In this document: positions 45,253-57,500 of the stretch, in pieces
Layout: each line of letters starts with the position of its first letter
Numbering within the stretch: position 1 is the stretch's first letter
Source of the DNA: Eleginops maclovinus
Lineage: Eukaryota > Chordata > Actinopteri > Perciformes > Eleginopidae
Length of the DNA stretch: 64,000 bases
Assembly (NCBI RefSeq): GCF_036324505.1
Contig: NC_086357.1
Coordinates: forward strand, 28,877,293 to 28,941,292
Reading direction: 5' to 3'
Made by a program: the position numbers and the translations under genes
The notes under the pieces: generated by a model
What the model saw: the letters and a program-made list of their open reading frames with translations, nothing else
Databases searched by the model: none
Told to the model about the DNA's origin: nothing

Positions 45253-47562
45253 CTACTGAAACTGCTGCTTGCGGCCCTTGGCCTCAGCAAATGCAGACAC
45301 AATCCCCTCCAAGTCCAAAGACCTGCGGACGTCACTCTCAATTGACATGAGTGCCAGTCCAGAGAGCCTCTCTTGGCTCATAGTTGACCTCATGTAATTC
45401 TTTATGCGCTTCAGAGATGAAAAGCTCCTCTCTCCGGAGGCAACCGAGACAGGAAGGGTCAGAAGTAGGCGCAGTGCAATGCTTAAATTGCTGTACAGGT
45501 CCAACAGCTTCTCACTGTATATGTAGTCCAGCATTTTAAATGGGCACCTGGATACTTCATCTGGAAAGGTGTGGACAGCAGAGTTGATCTCCAATGCCAA
45601 GTCGTCTGCATCAATATCATGGAGGGTTTGTTCCACTTTCCTGCATCTCTCATGCAATTTCCCAGTCTTGATTGTGGCCCTCATGATATCAATGCTGAAC
45701 AGGAAGTCGTACAGGGCATACACCCCCTCCAGTCTGGAAAATCTGTCTTTTAGGCTGGTGATGGCAGTGTCAACCAAAGGCAGGAAGAAGTCCCTTCTGA
45801 AGGCCTCTTCTGGGGTCGATTGGGTTTCATCTGTACTCTCGTAAAGGAACTGCCTTTTCTTTTTACGTTGCCTTTTCTCAGGCAATTTCCTCTCAATTTC
45901 CAGATCTTCTGCAATCTCCATTGCATCCGTTTGGCTTGATGCGAGTCCATTTTCCCTGAAATCTTCTAGGTACTCTGTCACTCCCTCGGTTTCTTTTTTC
46001 AGTGTTTGCATTGAAACATCCGGGCTCTGGAGGAGCTTGCTCATATGGTTAACCTGATACAAAACGTTGTACCAGGTTATTGTGCACAGAAGAAAGGACC
46101 ATGTTTTAAGCTCACCATGTAAGCTTTTTGCTGAGGACATGGTCTCTGAGTCCCCCTTCTCTGTAGCATATGTCTCCAGTGCTGACAGTCCGTCTAGTAT
46201 TTCAGGTAGATGGTACCGCACTACCTTCACACTGTCAATTCGGGCCTCCCATCTCGTCCCTGAAAGTGGCTTAAGGGTGAGCTGCTTCACATGCTGCTTC
46301 AAAATTGCCCAGCGGTGCACAGAGGAACTGAAAAGGTTGTACAGTCGTTGCAGCATACCAAAAAAAGACATGGACAACACTGAAGACTTGGCAGCATCTG
46401 ACACAACCAGATTTAGTGTGTGACTGCTGCATGGGATGCATAGCGCCTTGTTGTTCAGCTCTAAAATTCTTGCCTGCACACCCTGTTTGTGGCCCATCAT
46501 ATTGCTGCCATTGTCGTATGACTGCCCACGGCAATCTGAAATGCTGAGGTTGTGCTTCTCCAACTGGTCAAGCAGGATTTCACTGAGCCCTTTACCAGTT
46601 GTGTCTTCAACATGTACAAATCCCAAAAAATGCTCAGCAATAGAAACAGGTGTTTCACAGTTGACAATCCTGAGAACAACAGAAAGTTGTTCCTTGTGGC
46701 TGATGTCAGGAGTGCAATCCATGATCACGGAGAAGTATTTTGCTTTGTGCACTCTTCTTGCAATCTCCTGTAGGATTTTGTCTCCGACCAGCTGAATGAT
46801 TTCGTTCTGAATGACTCCACTCAGGTAATGCACCTTTGTCTCTTTGCATTGTATTCGTCTGATGTGTTCATTCATTACCGGATCAAACTGTGCTAGGAGT
46901 TCCACTTGAGCCAGAAAATTCCCATTGTGGCGATCATACACGGTACTGGTAGTTCCTCTCAAAGCCTGGTTGCGTTCTGCCAGATGGGAAACTATGGCAA
47001 TCACTCTCCGAATCACGCCTTTCCAGTGTTCAACTTCAAGTTGCATCAACTCCATCTGTCTTTGATCAATCAGTGTACTGGTTTGCAGTCTCCTCTGAAG
47101 GTCGTGCCACTTTTTCACATTGTCACAGTGCACCTTTGTGCACTCGTGTTTTTTTAGGCGATAGGAAAGGTTCTTCCATCCACCGTAGCCACAGGTCGTT
47201 AAGGCATTGTCACGCTCACGCTTCCCGAAAACAGTACAAGGGAAACAGAACACTCCATCTGTGTGGATGGAATACACCAGCCACGATCGATGTATATTCT
47301 CACCATTTTTCATGGTTCTTTTGTAACTGTCCTTGGTGAATCTTCGAGGAGGATTGTCTAAGTTTTGCGGGAATTCAATGTCCATGATTTGCACAGGTCC
47401 TTTTTTGACTATTTCACAGCGCATACTGCTTGTTAGGACACTGGGCCAACATCCTGGGTCATCACTTAATGTGGTGCTTGCAATACCTACAGGTACCCCC
47501 AGTTCTGGATGGTGGGGTGGTCTCTGCCATGTCAATGTCATCTTCCTCTTTGTCCTCCTCAT
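45253..47562 (-). CDS. hAT-family transposase (TTF-type zinc finger, DUF4371, hAT dimerisation region), 769 aa
   Basis: This would catalyse cut-and-paste movement of the surrounding element. The N-terminal region has PVGIASTTLSDDPGCWP and IMDIEFPQNLDNPPRRFTKD. A TTF-type zinc-finger region follows (WLVYSIHTDGVFCFPCTVFG .. KKHECTKVHCDN). A DUF4371/RNase H-like catalytic core (YFSVIMDCTPDISHKEQLSV .. CRGQSYDNGSNMMGHKQGVQ .. CSSHTLNLVV) is next. The C-terminal dimerisation block is VASGERSFSSLKRIKNYMRS. The layout matches ZMYM1-like and Tip100-type hAT transposases. The first Met (47562) lies within an exon that upstream exons enter in another frame, so the true N-terminus is uncertain. There are no internal stops over 769 codons. 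Confidence 0.95.
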   Translation of the reverse strand: MRRTKRKMTLTWQRPPHHPELGVPVGIASTTLSDDPGCWPSVLTSSMRCEIVKKGPVQIMDIEFPQNLDNPPRRFTKDSYKRTMKNGENIHRSWLVYSIHTDGVFCFPCTVFGKRERDNALTTCGYGGWKNLSYRLKKHECTKVHCDNVKKWHDLQRRLQTSTLIDQRQMELMQLEVEHWKGVIRRVIAIVSHLAERNQALRGTTSTVYDRHNGNFLAQVELLAQFDPVMNEHIRRIQCKETKVHYLSGVIQNEIIQLVGDKILQEIARRVHKAKYFSVIMDCTPDISHKEQLSVVLRIVNCETPVSIAEHFLGFVHVEDTTGKGLSEILLDQLEKHNLSISDCRGQSYDNGSNMMGHKQGVQARILELNNKALCIPCSSHTLNLVVSDAAKSSVLSMSFFGMLQRLYNLFSSSVHRWAILKQHVKQLTLKPLSGTRWEARIDSVKVVRYHLPEILDGLSALETYATEKGDSETMSSAKSLHGELKTWSFLLCTITWYNVLYQVNHMSKLLQSPDVSMQTLKKETEGVTEYLEDFRENGLASSQTDAMEIAEDLEIERKLPEKRQRKKKRQFLYESTDETQSTPEEAFRRDFFLPLVDTAITSLKDRFSRLEGVYALYDFLFSIDIMRATIKTGKLHERCRKVEQTLHDIDADDLALEINSAVHTFPDEVSRCPFKMLDYIYSEKLLDLYSNLSIALRLLLTLPVSVASGERSFSSLKRIKNYMRSTMSQERLSGLALMSIESDVRRSLDLEGIVSAFAEAKGRKQQFQ

Positions 47563-49446
47563 GAAGTGGAGATGGAGTTGATGGCACTGTTGAAAACATA
47601 TAGTTGCAAATTAATTTATAGCACAATTGCCATGTGGTAAGTACAGCAACTAGGGAATGGTGATCTACTTGTATAATGCTTTAAAAAGAAAGGGTCATTT
47701 TAATACACTTTCATAGCACATGGGTGTTAGGTGATAAGTTGAAATTGTGCGGCTTAATGCACCTTCTGTTGAACCACTGCTGGGAAGTGGTGTGGATGCT
47801 TCCACTTGCTCCTCCTCAAGTCGTGATGGAGTTGATGGCACTGCTGAAAAATATGTAATTACAAATTAATTCATGGCACAGTTTCATGTGTGAAGTACGA
47901 CAACTAAATGCTTAAGGTATGGTGATCTACTTGTGTAACGCTTTATAGCAAATGGTCATTTTAATACACTTTCACAGCACATGCTGCTATAACTTTGGGT
48001 CACTATGATAGGTGATAAGTTGAAATTGTGCGGCTTAATGCACCTTCTGTTGAACCACTGCTGGGAAGTGGTGTGGACGCCGCAATGTTGTCTTCCACTT
48101 GCTCCTCCTCATAAACATGTGACGAAGACGATGTTGATGGCCCTGGTGCAAAAATAAATAAATACATAAATAATATTCTTTTTATTTATATTGCACATTT
48201 TGCATGCATTGATCTCAACAACTCAGTTATTCATTAACATTAGTGAATGTCCCACATATTTGAAATGTCCAGAAGACTCTGTGGGCAAGTGGAATGAATA
48301 CACACAACTATGACTTGAATTAGAAAAATGTTAAGTCATTTTGATAACATCAAGTGTGTTGATAGAAGGCACTAATAATAGGTAGAAAAGAACGTTACCT
48401 TCAGTAGCACCAGAGACAACACTTGGTAGAGCGGGATGAAGAAATTTCAGCAATGCCCCTTGGAGAAAGAATAAGTACTGTATGATTAGCTTGGTTATTT
48501 TTCAAATGCTTTTGAAATCCTATCATTTTACAGTCTGATAATTGTGGTGAAATAGATATTAAAAGCATTACACACAGTTCCTACTAGGCGGTTTAGTGGC
48601 GGTTTCTATACGACTACAGGTGAAGCACTGCTTCACCAAAAAAAAGTAAAAAAAATAATAATAATAAAATCTTACAATAATCCCGTTTTCACTGGTTTGA
48701 AAACAGAAATACAGTCACTAAGACGAGCTGTTTTCCTGAAATCAATTCTGTGAGTGGCAACAGCGCCATCCCCGCACCCGTGGTGTGTCTGTGTGTGTCT
48801 GTGTACTGTCTGTGTCCCATAGAAAAAGCTCAAAGCTATCGGTACAGTTTTTAACGGTGGTCCAGTGGTATTTACAGCTATCATGGAGACCAACAACAAC
48901 AAACAGCAGAATAGGTTTAGAAAAGGATTAATTGACACTAAAGTGGCTGTTTTCTTCATGTGGCTGATCTGCGCCGGGATGTTAACCGTTAAAATGTAAA
49001 TAAAGTAAGTAAATCAACCCAATGGTATTCTAGCAAAATTATTGTAAACTCCCATGTTAATCTCCTATTAAATAGCTAGCTACTACAGGAATAACTATTT
49101 CACTGGTTGTCTCAAGGCTCTAACGACTGAAAACATATGTGAAGTTTATTTAGGATATTAAGAGGAATTAATCGTTGATCAATTTGGCCAGCTGATAACG
49201 TTATGAACTTATAGTGAAGTCAAAGGTAGCAGTTTAAGTTTGGTTAGCATGCTAGCATGCCAAACCACTGGTTCCTAGCTAGTCGTCGTTACAACCTCGC
49301 TACTCTAGCAAAATATGGTATACCCTGCCTGGCACAATTTTCATGTTGATTGTGTATATTCTACTTACCGGTGTCTTGTTTTCTTTTCTGCTCCTCTTCC
49401 CTTTTCTTCTTCTTTTTTGATTGCCGGAGAGATAATTTCGCTTCAT
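47563..49446 (-). other. 5' exons and introns of the hAT transposase gene
   Basis: The first exon 49369-49446 encodes MKRNYLSGNQKRRRKGKRSR and six more codons, then a GTAAGT donor. Three downstream exon-like blocks follow. The one near 48401-48465 encodes ALLKFLHPALPSVVSGATE. Those near 48045-48145 and 47763-47846 encode acidic PSTPSRLEEEQVE / TPLPSSGSTE sequence and are clearly duplicates of each other, together with about 280 bp of flanking intron. The acidic frame does not run on into the 769-codon frame (see findings). Sequence 48470-49360 has no recognisable coding content. Confidence 0.6.
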
Positions 49447-49747
49447 TTTAATTTTTCACTTTTCACTTGCACTTGACGCTGTCGCGCTAATGCATGGGAA
49501 AGGGGGGCCCCCTCGAGCTGGGGTATTTCGACTACAATGTGTCGTTGCGCTTTTCGGACATCGCATGCTCTAGGGAGGCGCTGTTGCTGCCCTCGCAGTC
49601 GCAGCAGAGCCCTTCATATACAGATGACTGCTTATTATTATGAAGCTATTTAAAATCGTCATTGCTGTTGAATACATGACCTGTCTTATTGGTATGCATG
49701 TTGTTTGATTCATGTTGCATTTGTATCAGACTTTTCTTTGAATTTTG

Positions 49748-49781
<34 letters not shown>

Positions 49782-49863
49782 ACCTGTCGTCTTTGGGGGG
49801 CCTCCTCCTACTCGGGGGCCCTAGGCAATTGCCTACCATGCCTACCTGAACGCGACGGGCCTG

Positions 49864-50202
49864 TGTGTAGAGTGTGTGTAGAGTGTGTGTAGAGAGTGTG
49901 TAGAGAGTGTGTAGAGTGTGTAGAGTGTGTGTAGAGTGTGTGTAGAGAGTGTGTAGAGAGTGTGTAGAGTGTGTAGAGTGTGTGTAAAGTGTGTGTAGAG
50001 TGTGTGTAGAGAGTGTGTAGAGTGTGTAAAGTGTGTAGTGTGTGTAGAGTGTGTAAAGTGTGTAGAGAGTGTAAAGTGTGTAGAGTGTGTGTAAAGTGTG
50101 TGTAGAGAGTGTGTAGAGTGTGTAAAGTGTGTGTAGAGTGTGTAGAGAGTGAAGAGTGTGTGTAAAGTGTGTGTAGAGTGTGTGTAGAGTGTGTAGAGTG
50201 TG
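49864..50202. repeat. GTGTGTAGAG tandem array beside the hAT element
   Basis: About 340 bp of imperfect GTGTGTAGAG / GTGTGTAAAG / GAGTGTGTAGA units. The hAT target-site duplication TGTGTAGA is the first unit. On the other side of the transposon only a single copy remains. Confidence 0.93.
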
Positions 50203-50305
50203 TTAATCAGTGGGCTTCCTGCTGACCTCATGTCTGGAGAGTTTCTCTCTCCAGAGACTCTGAGGCACATTCATCCTTAAAAACCGTAATAATTAAAAAC
50301 ATGCG

Positions 50306-50307
<2 letters not shown>

Positions 50308-50348
<41 letters not shown>
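50308..50348. repeat. (GT)n microsatellite
   Basis: About 40 bp of GT. Confidence 0.93.
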
Positions 50349-50349
<1 letters not shown>

Positions 50350-50446
50350 CATGCTTATATCATGGTGTTTACAGTCAATGAAAACACACGCAACCTGTCT
50401 CATATGCTGCTAAACACACTCTTGTTGTTACAGACAGAGGGATGAT

Positions 50447-50447
<1 letters not shown>

Positions 50448-50520
<73 letters not shown>
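50448..50520. repeat. (CA)n microsatellite
   Basis: About 73 bp of uninterrupted CA. Confidence 0.95.
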
Positions 50521-50521
<1 letters not shown>

Positions 50522-50616
50522 AGCACCATCTCACACACCAAGCTCGGAACACGAACAGAAGGGTGTGGGAAATATTAGACTGAAAGCAGGGGGAGAAATA
50601 TGTATTCCTCCATCCA

Positions 50617-51090
50617 AAAATAAAGTCAAGAGTTTCAAAATAAAGTCAAGAGTTTCAAAATAAAGTCAAGAGTTTCAAAATAAAGTCAAGAGTTTCAAAA
50701 TGAAGTCAAGAGTTTCAAAATGAAGTCAAGAGTTTCAAGAGTTTCAAAATAAAGTCAAGAGTTTCAAGAGTTTCAAAATAAAGTCAAGAGTTTCAAAATG
50801 AAGTCAAGAGTTTCAAGAGTTTCAAAATAAAGTAAAAACTTTCAAAATAAAGTCAAGAGTTTCAAAATAAAGTCAAGAGCTTCAAAATAAAGTCAAGAGT
50901 TTCAAGAGTTTCAAAATAAAGTCAAAACTTTCAAAATAAAGTCAAGAGTTTCAAAATAAAGTTAAGAGTTTCAAGAGTTTCAAAATAAAGTCAAGAGTTT
51001 CAAAATAAAGTCAAGAGTTTCAAGAGTTTCAAAATAAAGTCAAAACTTTCAAATAAAGTCAAGAGTTTCAAAATAAAGTCAAAGGTTTGC
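50617..51090. repeat. 20-bp minisatellite (AATAAAGTCAAGAGTTTCAA)
   Basis: About 23 copies, some with an extra GAGTTTCAA half-unit or a shortened unit. Each copy contains AATAAA on the plus strand, giving roughly 20 polyadenylation hexamers in 470 bp. Confidence 0.95.
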
Positions 51091-51596
51091 AGTAATGCTA
51101 GCTGTTTGATTAGGAACTCTGTAACAGCATTTCATTTGTCTCCTCCTGGTTTCTTGTCCCCAGGCCCTGGTCCTCCTCCGTTCAGATACAGATCCAGCAT
51201 GAGTATTAATCACATCCATAAATCAGTCCTGAACCTGGACCCCTCCCTGCAGGGGAACATGTTGGGACTCAGAGTAGAGCGGGACCTCCATGTTCCCCTG
51301 ACGCTGAGCTATGTTGTTTCAGAGCTGGGGAATGTTTCTGGGAGTGTTTCAGAGAGGAAGAGGAGAGTTTGGGGTGTGAAACATCAGGATGAAGAGTCAC
51401 ATCTGGCCTCCTGCTGCAGATCTACATCCAACAATGACTCAGTCTGTAGCCATGACAACACCACTGTTTACAGCACCGTGTAAACTGCAGATATCTGCAC
51501 ACACAGAAACCCATGAGCAGCTGATCTTCCTCTCTGAAACAATTGACCATTTCCTCTTCATCGTGTCCTCCCTTCCCACCGAGACCTCAATGAGAC
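51091..51596. other. Unique sequence between two arrays; possible unrecognised exon
   Basis: About 500 bp of non-repetitive DNA with a 125-codon plus-strand ORF (51106-51483) that matches nothing I know. It contains an acceptor-like TTTCTTGTCCCCAG at 51150-51164. It could hold the non-coding first exon of c1qtnf7, but there is no direct support. Confidence 0.3.
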
Positions 51597-54500
51597 ATAA
51601 GGACTAAGAGACACATAAGGACTACAGAGACACATAAGGACTACAGAGACACATAAGAGACACATAAGGACTAAGAGAGACATAAGAGACACATAAGGAC
51701 TAAGAGAGACACATAAGGACTACAGAGACACTAAAGGACTACAGAGACACATAAGGACTACAGAGAGACATAAGGACTACAGAGAGACATAAGGACTACA
51801 GAGAGACATAAGGACTACAGAGACACATAAGGACTACAGAGACACATAAGAGACACATAAGGACTAAGAGAGACACATAAGGACTACAGAGACACATAAG
51901 GACTACAGAGACACATAAGGACTACAGAGAGACATAAGAGACACATAAGGACTAAGAGAGACATAAGGACTACAGAGACACATAAGGACTACAGAGAGAC
52001 ATAAGAGACACATAAGGACTACAGAGAGACATAAGAGACACATAAGGACTAAGAGAAACATAAGGACTACAGAGACACATAAGGACTAAGAGAGACATAA
52101 GGACTACAGAGACACATAAGGACTAAGAGAGACATAAGGACTACAGAGACACATAAGGACTAAGAGAGACATAAGGACTACAGAGACACATAAGGACTAA
52201 GAGAGACATAAGGACTACAGAGACACATAAGGACTAAGAGAGACATAAGGACTACAGAGACACATAAGGACTAAGAGACACATAAGGACTACAGAGACAC
52301 ATAAGGACTAAGAGAGACATAAGGACTACAGAGACACATAAGGACTAAGAGACACATAAGGACTACAGAGACACATAAGGACTAAGAGAGACATAAGGAC
52401 TACAGAGAGACATAAGGACTACAGAGACACATAAGGACTACAGAGAGACTAAAGGACTACAGAGAGACATAAGAGACACATAAGGACTAAGAGAGACACA
52501 TAAGGACTACAGAGACACTAAGGACTACAGAGACACATAAGGACTACAGAGAGACATAAGGACTACAGAGACACATAGGGACTACAGAGACACATAAGGA
52601 CTACAGAGACACATAAGGACTACAGAGAGACACATAAGGACTACAGAGAGACTAAAGGACTACAGAGACACATAAGGACTACAGAGACACATAAGGACTA
52701 CAGAGAGACTACAGGACTACAGAGAGACACATAAGGACTACAGAGACACTAAAGGACTACAGAGAGACACTAAAGGACTACAGAGACACATAAGGACTAC
52801 AGAGACACATAAGGACTACAGAGAGACACATAAGGACTACAGAGAGACTAAAGGACTACAGAGACACATAAGGACTACAGAGACACATAAGGACTACAGA
52901 GAGACTACAGGACTACAGAGAGACACATAAGGACTACAGAGACACTAAAGGACTACAGAGACACTAAAGGACTACAGAGACACTAAAGGACTACAGAGAC
53001 ACATAAGGACTACAGAGACACTAAAGGACTACAGAGAGACACTAAAGGACTACAGAGACACATAAGGACTACAGAGACACTAAAGGACTACAGAGAGACA
53101 CTAAAGGACTACAGAGACACATAAGGACTACAGAGAGACTACAGGACTACAGAGACACATAAGGACTACAGAGACACTAAAGGACTACAGAGACACTAAA
53201 GGACTACAGAAACACATAAGGACTACAGAGACACTAAAGGACTACAGAGACACATAAGGACTACAGAGACACATAAGGACTACAGAGAGACTACAGGACT
53301 ACAGAGACACATAAGGACTACAGAGAGACTACAGGACTACAGAGACACTAAAGGACTACAGAGAGACTAAAGGACTACAGAGACACATAAGGACTACAGA
53401 GAGACTACAGGACTACAGAGACACATAAGGACTACAGAGAGACTACAGGACTACAGAGACACTAAAGGACTACAGAGAGACTAAAGGACTACAGAGACAC
53501 ATAAGGACTACAGAGAGACTACAGGACTACAGAGACACATAAGGACTACAGAGAGACTACAGGACTACAGAGACACTAAAGGACTACAGAGAGACATAAG
53601 GACTACAGAGACACATAAGGACTACAGAGAGACTAAAGGACTACAGAGAGACATAAGAGACACATAAGGACTAAGAGAGACACATAAGGACTACAGAGAC
53701 ACTAAAGGACTACAGAGACACATAAGGACTACAGAGAGACATAAGGACTACAGAGAGACATAAGGACTACAGAGACACATAGGGACTACAGAGACACATA
53801 AGGACTACAGAGACACATAAGGACTAGAGAGAGACACATAAGGACTACAGAGAGACTAAAGGACTACAGAGACACATAAGGACTACAGAGACACATAAGG
53901 ACTACAGAGAGACTACAGGACTACAGAGAGACACATAAGGACTACAGAGACACTAAAGGACTACAGAGAGACACTAAAGGACTACAGAGAGACACATAAG
54001 GACTACAGAGACACATAAGGACTACAGAGACACATAAGGACTACAGAGAGACACATAAGGACTACAGAGAGACTAAAGGACTACAGAGACACATAAGGAC
54101 TACAGAGACACATAAGGACTACAGAGAGACTACAGGACTACAGAGACACTAAAGGACTACAGAGAGACACTAAGGACTACAGAGACACATAAGGACTACA
54201 GAGACACTAAAGGACTACAGAGAGACACTAAAGGACTACAGAGACACATAAGGACTACAGAGAGACTACAGGACTACAGAGACACATAAGGACTACAGAG
54301 ACACTAAAGGACTACAGAGACACTAAAGGACTACAGAAACACATAAGGACTACAGAGAGACTAAAGGACTACAGAGAGACACATAAGGACTACAGAGACA
54401 CATAAGGACTACAGAGAGACTACAGGACTACAGAGACACATAAGGACTACAGAGAGACTACAGGACTACAGAGACACATAAGGACTACAGAGACACTAAA

Positions 54501-57500
54501 GGACTACAGAGACACTAAAGGACTACAGAAACACATAAGGACTACAGAGACACATAAGGACTACAGAGAGACTAAAGGACTACAGAGAGACTAAAGGACT
54601 ACAGAGAGACACTAAAGGACTACAGAGACACTAAAGGACTACAGAGAGACTAAAGGACTACAGAGACACTAAAGGACTACAGAGAGACTAAAGGACTACA
54701 GAGAGACTAAAGGACTACAGAGAGACTAAAGGACTACAGAGACACTCAAGGACTACAGAGACACATAAGGATTACAGAGAGACTAAAGGACTACAGAGAC
54801 ACTAAAGGACTACAGAGACACTAAAGGACTACAGAGAGACTAAAGGACTACAGAGACACTAAAGGACTACAGAGACACTAAAGGACTACAGAGAGACACT
54901 AAAGGACTACAGAGAGACACTAAAGGACTACAGAGACACATAAGGACTACAGAGACACTAAAGGACTACAGAGACACTAAAGGACTACAGAGAGACACTA
55001 AAGGACTACAGAGACACATAAGGACTACAGAGACACATAAGGACTACAGAGACACTAAAGGACTACAGAGACACTAAAGGACTACAGAAACACATAAGGA
55101 CTACAGAGACACATAAGGACTACAGAGAGACTACAGGACTACAGAGACACTAAAGGACTACAGAGAGACTACAGGACTACAGAGACACTAAAGGACTACA
55201 GAAACACATAAGGACTACAGAGACTAAAGGACTACAGAGACACTAAAGGACTACAGAGACTAAAGGACTACAGAGACACTAAAGGACTACAGAAACACAT
55301 AAGGACTACAGAGACACATAAGGACTACAGAGACACATAAGGACTACAGAGAGACTACAGGACTACAGAGACACATAAGGACTACAGAGAGACTAAAGGA
55401 CTACAGAGACACTAAAGGACTACAGAGAGACACTAAAGGACTACAGAGACACATAAGGACTACAGAGACACTAAAGGACTACAGAGAGACACTAAAGGAC
55501 TACAGAGACACATAAGGACTACAGAGAGACTACAGGACTACAGAGACACATAAGGACTACAGAGACACTAAAGGACTACAGAGACACTAAAGGACTACAG
55601 AGACACTAAAGGACTACAGAGAGACTAAAGGACTACAGAGAGACACATAAGGACTACAGAGACACTAAAGGACTACAGAGAGACTAAAGGACTACAGAGA
55701 GACTAAAGGACTACAGAGAGACACTAAAGGACTACAGAGACACTAAAGGACTACAGAGAGACTAAAGGACTACAGAGACACTAAAGGACTACAGAGAGAC
55801 TAAAGGACTACAGAGAGACTAAAGGACTACAGAGAGACTAAAGGACTACAGAGACACTCAAGGACTACAGAGACACATAAGGATTACAGAGAGACTAAAG
55901 GACTACAGAGACACTAAAGGACTACAGAGACACTAAAGGACTACAGAGAGACTAAAGGACTACAGAGAGACTAAAGGACTACAGAGACACTAAAGGACTA
56001 CAGAGACACTAAAGGACTACAGAGACACTAAAGGACTACAGAGAGACACTAAAGGACTACAGAGAGACACTAAAGGACTACAGAGACACATAAGGACTAC
56101 AGAGACACTAAAGGACTACAGAGACACTAAAGGACTACAGAGAGACACTAAAGGACTACAGAGACACATAAGGACTACAGAGACACATAAGGACTACAGA
56201 GACACTAAAGGACTACAGAGACACTAAAGGACTACAGAAACACATAAGGACTACAGAGACACATAAGGACTACAGAGAGACTACAGGACTACAGAGACAC
56301 TAAAGGACTACAGAGAGACTACAGGACTACAGAGACACTAAAGGACTACAGAAACACATAAGGACTACAGAGACACATAAGGACTACAGAGACACATAAG
56401 GACTACAGAGACTAAAGGACTACAGAGACACTAAAGGACTACAGAAACACATAAGGACTACAGAGACACATAAGGACTACAGAGACACATAAGGACTACA
56501 GAGAGACTACAGGACTACAGAGACACATAAGGACTACAGAGAGACTAAAGGACTACAGAGACACTAAAGGACTACAGAGAGACTAAAGGACTACAGAGAC
56601 ACTAAAGGATTACAGAGAGACTAAAGGACTACAGAGAGACTAAAGGACTACAGAGACACTAAAGGACTACAGAGACACTAAAGGACTACAGAGACACTAA
56701 AGGATTACAGAGAGACTAAAGGACTACAGAGACACTAAAGGACTACAGAGAGACTAAAGGACTACAGAGAGACTAAAGGACTACAGAGAGACTAAAGGAC
56801 TACAGAGACACTAAAGGACTACAGAGACACTAAAGGATTACAGAGAGACTAAAGGACTACAGAGACACTAAAGGACTACAGAGAGACTAAAGGACTACAG
56901 AGAGACTAAAGGACTACAGAGAGACTAAAGGACTACAGAGAGACTAAAGGACTACAGAGACACTAAAGGACTACAGAGACACTACAGGACTACAGAGACA
57001 CTAAAGGACTACAGATAGACTAAAGGACTACAGAGAGACTAAAGGACTACAGAGACACTAAAGGACTACAGAGACACTAAAGGATTACAGAGACACTAAA
57101 GGACTACAGAGACACTAAAGGACTACAGAGAGACTAAAGGACTACAGAGAGACTAAAGGACTACAGAGACACTAAAGGACTACAGAGACACTAAAGGACT
57201 ACAGAGACACTAAAGGATTACAGAGAGACTAAAGGACTACAGAGAGACTAAAGGACTACAGAGACACTACAGGACTACAGAGACACTAAAGGACTACAGA
57301 TAGACTAAAGGACTACAGAGAGACTAAAGGACTACAGAGAGACACTAAAGGATTACAGAGACACTAAAGGACTACAGAGACACTAAAGGATTACAGAGAC
57401 ACTAAAGGACTACAGAGACACTAAAGGACTACAGAGACACTAAAGGACTACAGAGAGACTAAAGGACTACAGAGAGACTAAAGGACTACAGAGACACTAA

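Larger units (their letters stand above)
45107..49863 (-). mobile_element. Complete hAT transposon (Tip100/Zaphod-like), 4757 bp
   Basis: Both ends begin with the inverted repeat CAGGCCCGT (45107-45115; complement ACGGGCCTG 49855-49863). Perfect 8-bp direct repeats TGTGTAGA flank it at 45099-45106 and 49864-49871, the 8-bp target-site duplication expected of hAT. A 15-bp direct subterminal repeat GGGGGCCCTAGGCAA lies at 45128-45142 and 49814-49828. It carries a 769-codon transposase ORF (45253-47562) and upstream exons to 49446, all on the minus strand. Intact ends, perfect TSD and the long ORF indicate a recent insertion. It sits between tbc1d23 and c1qtnf7, at the left edge of a GTGTGTAGAG microsatellite. 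Confidence 0.95.
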
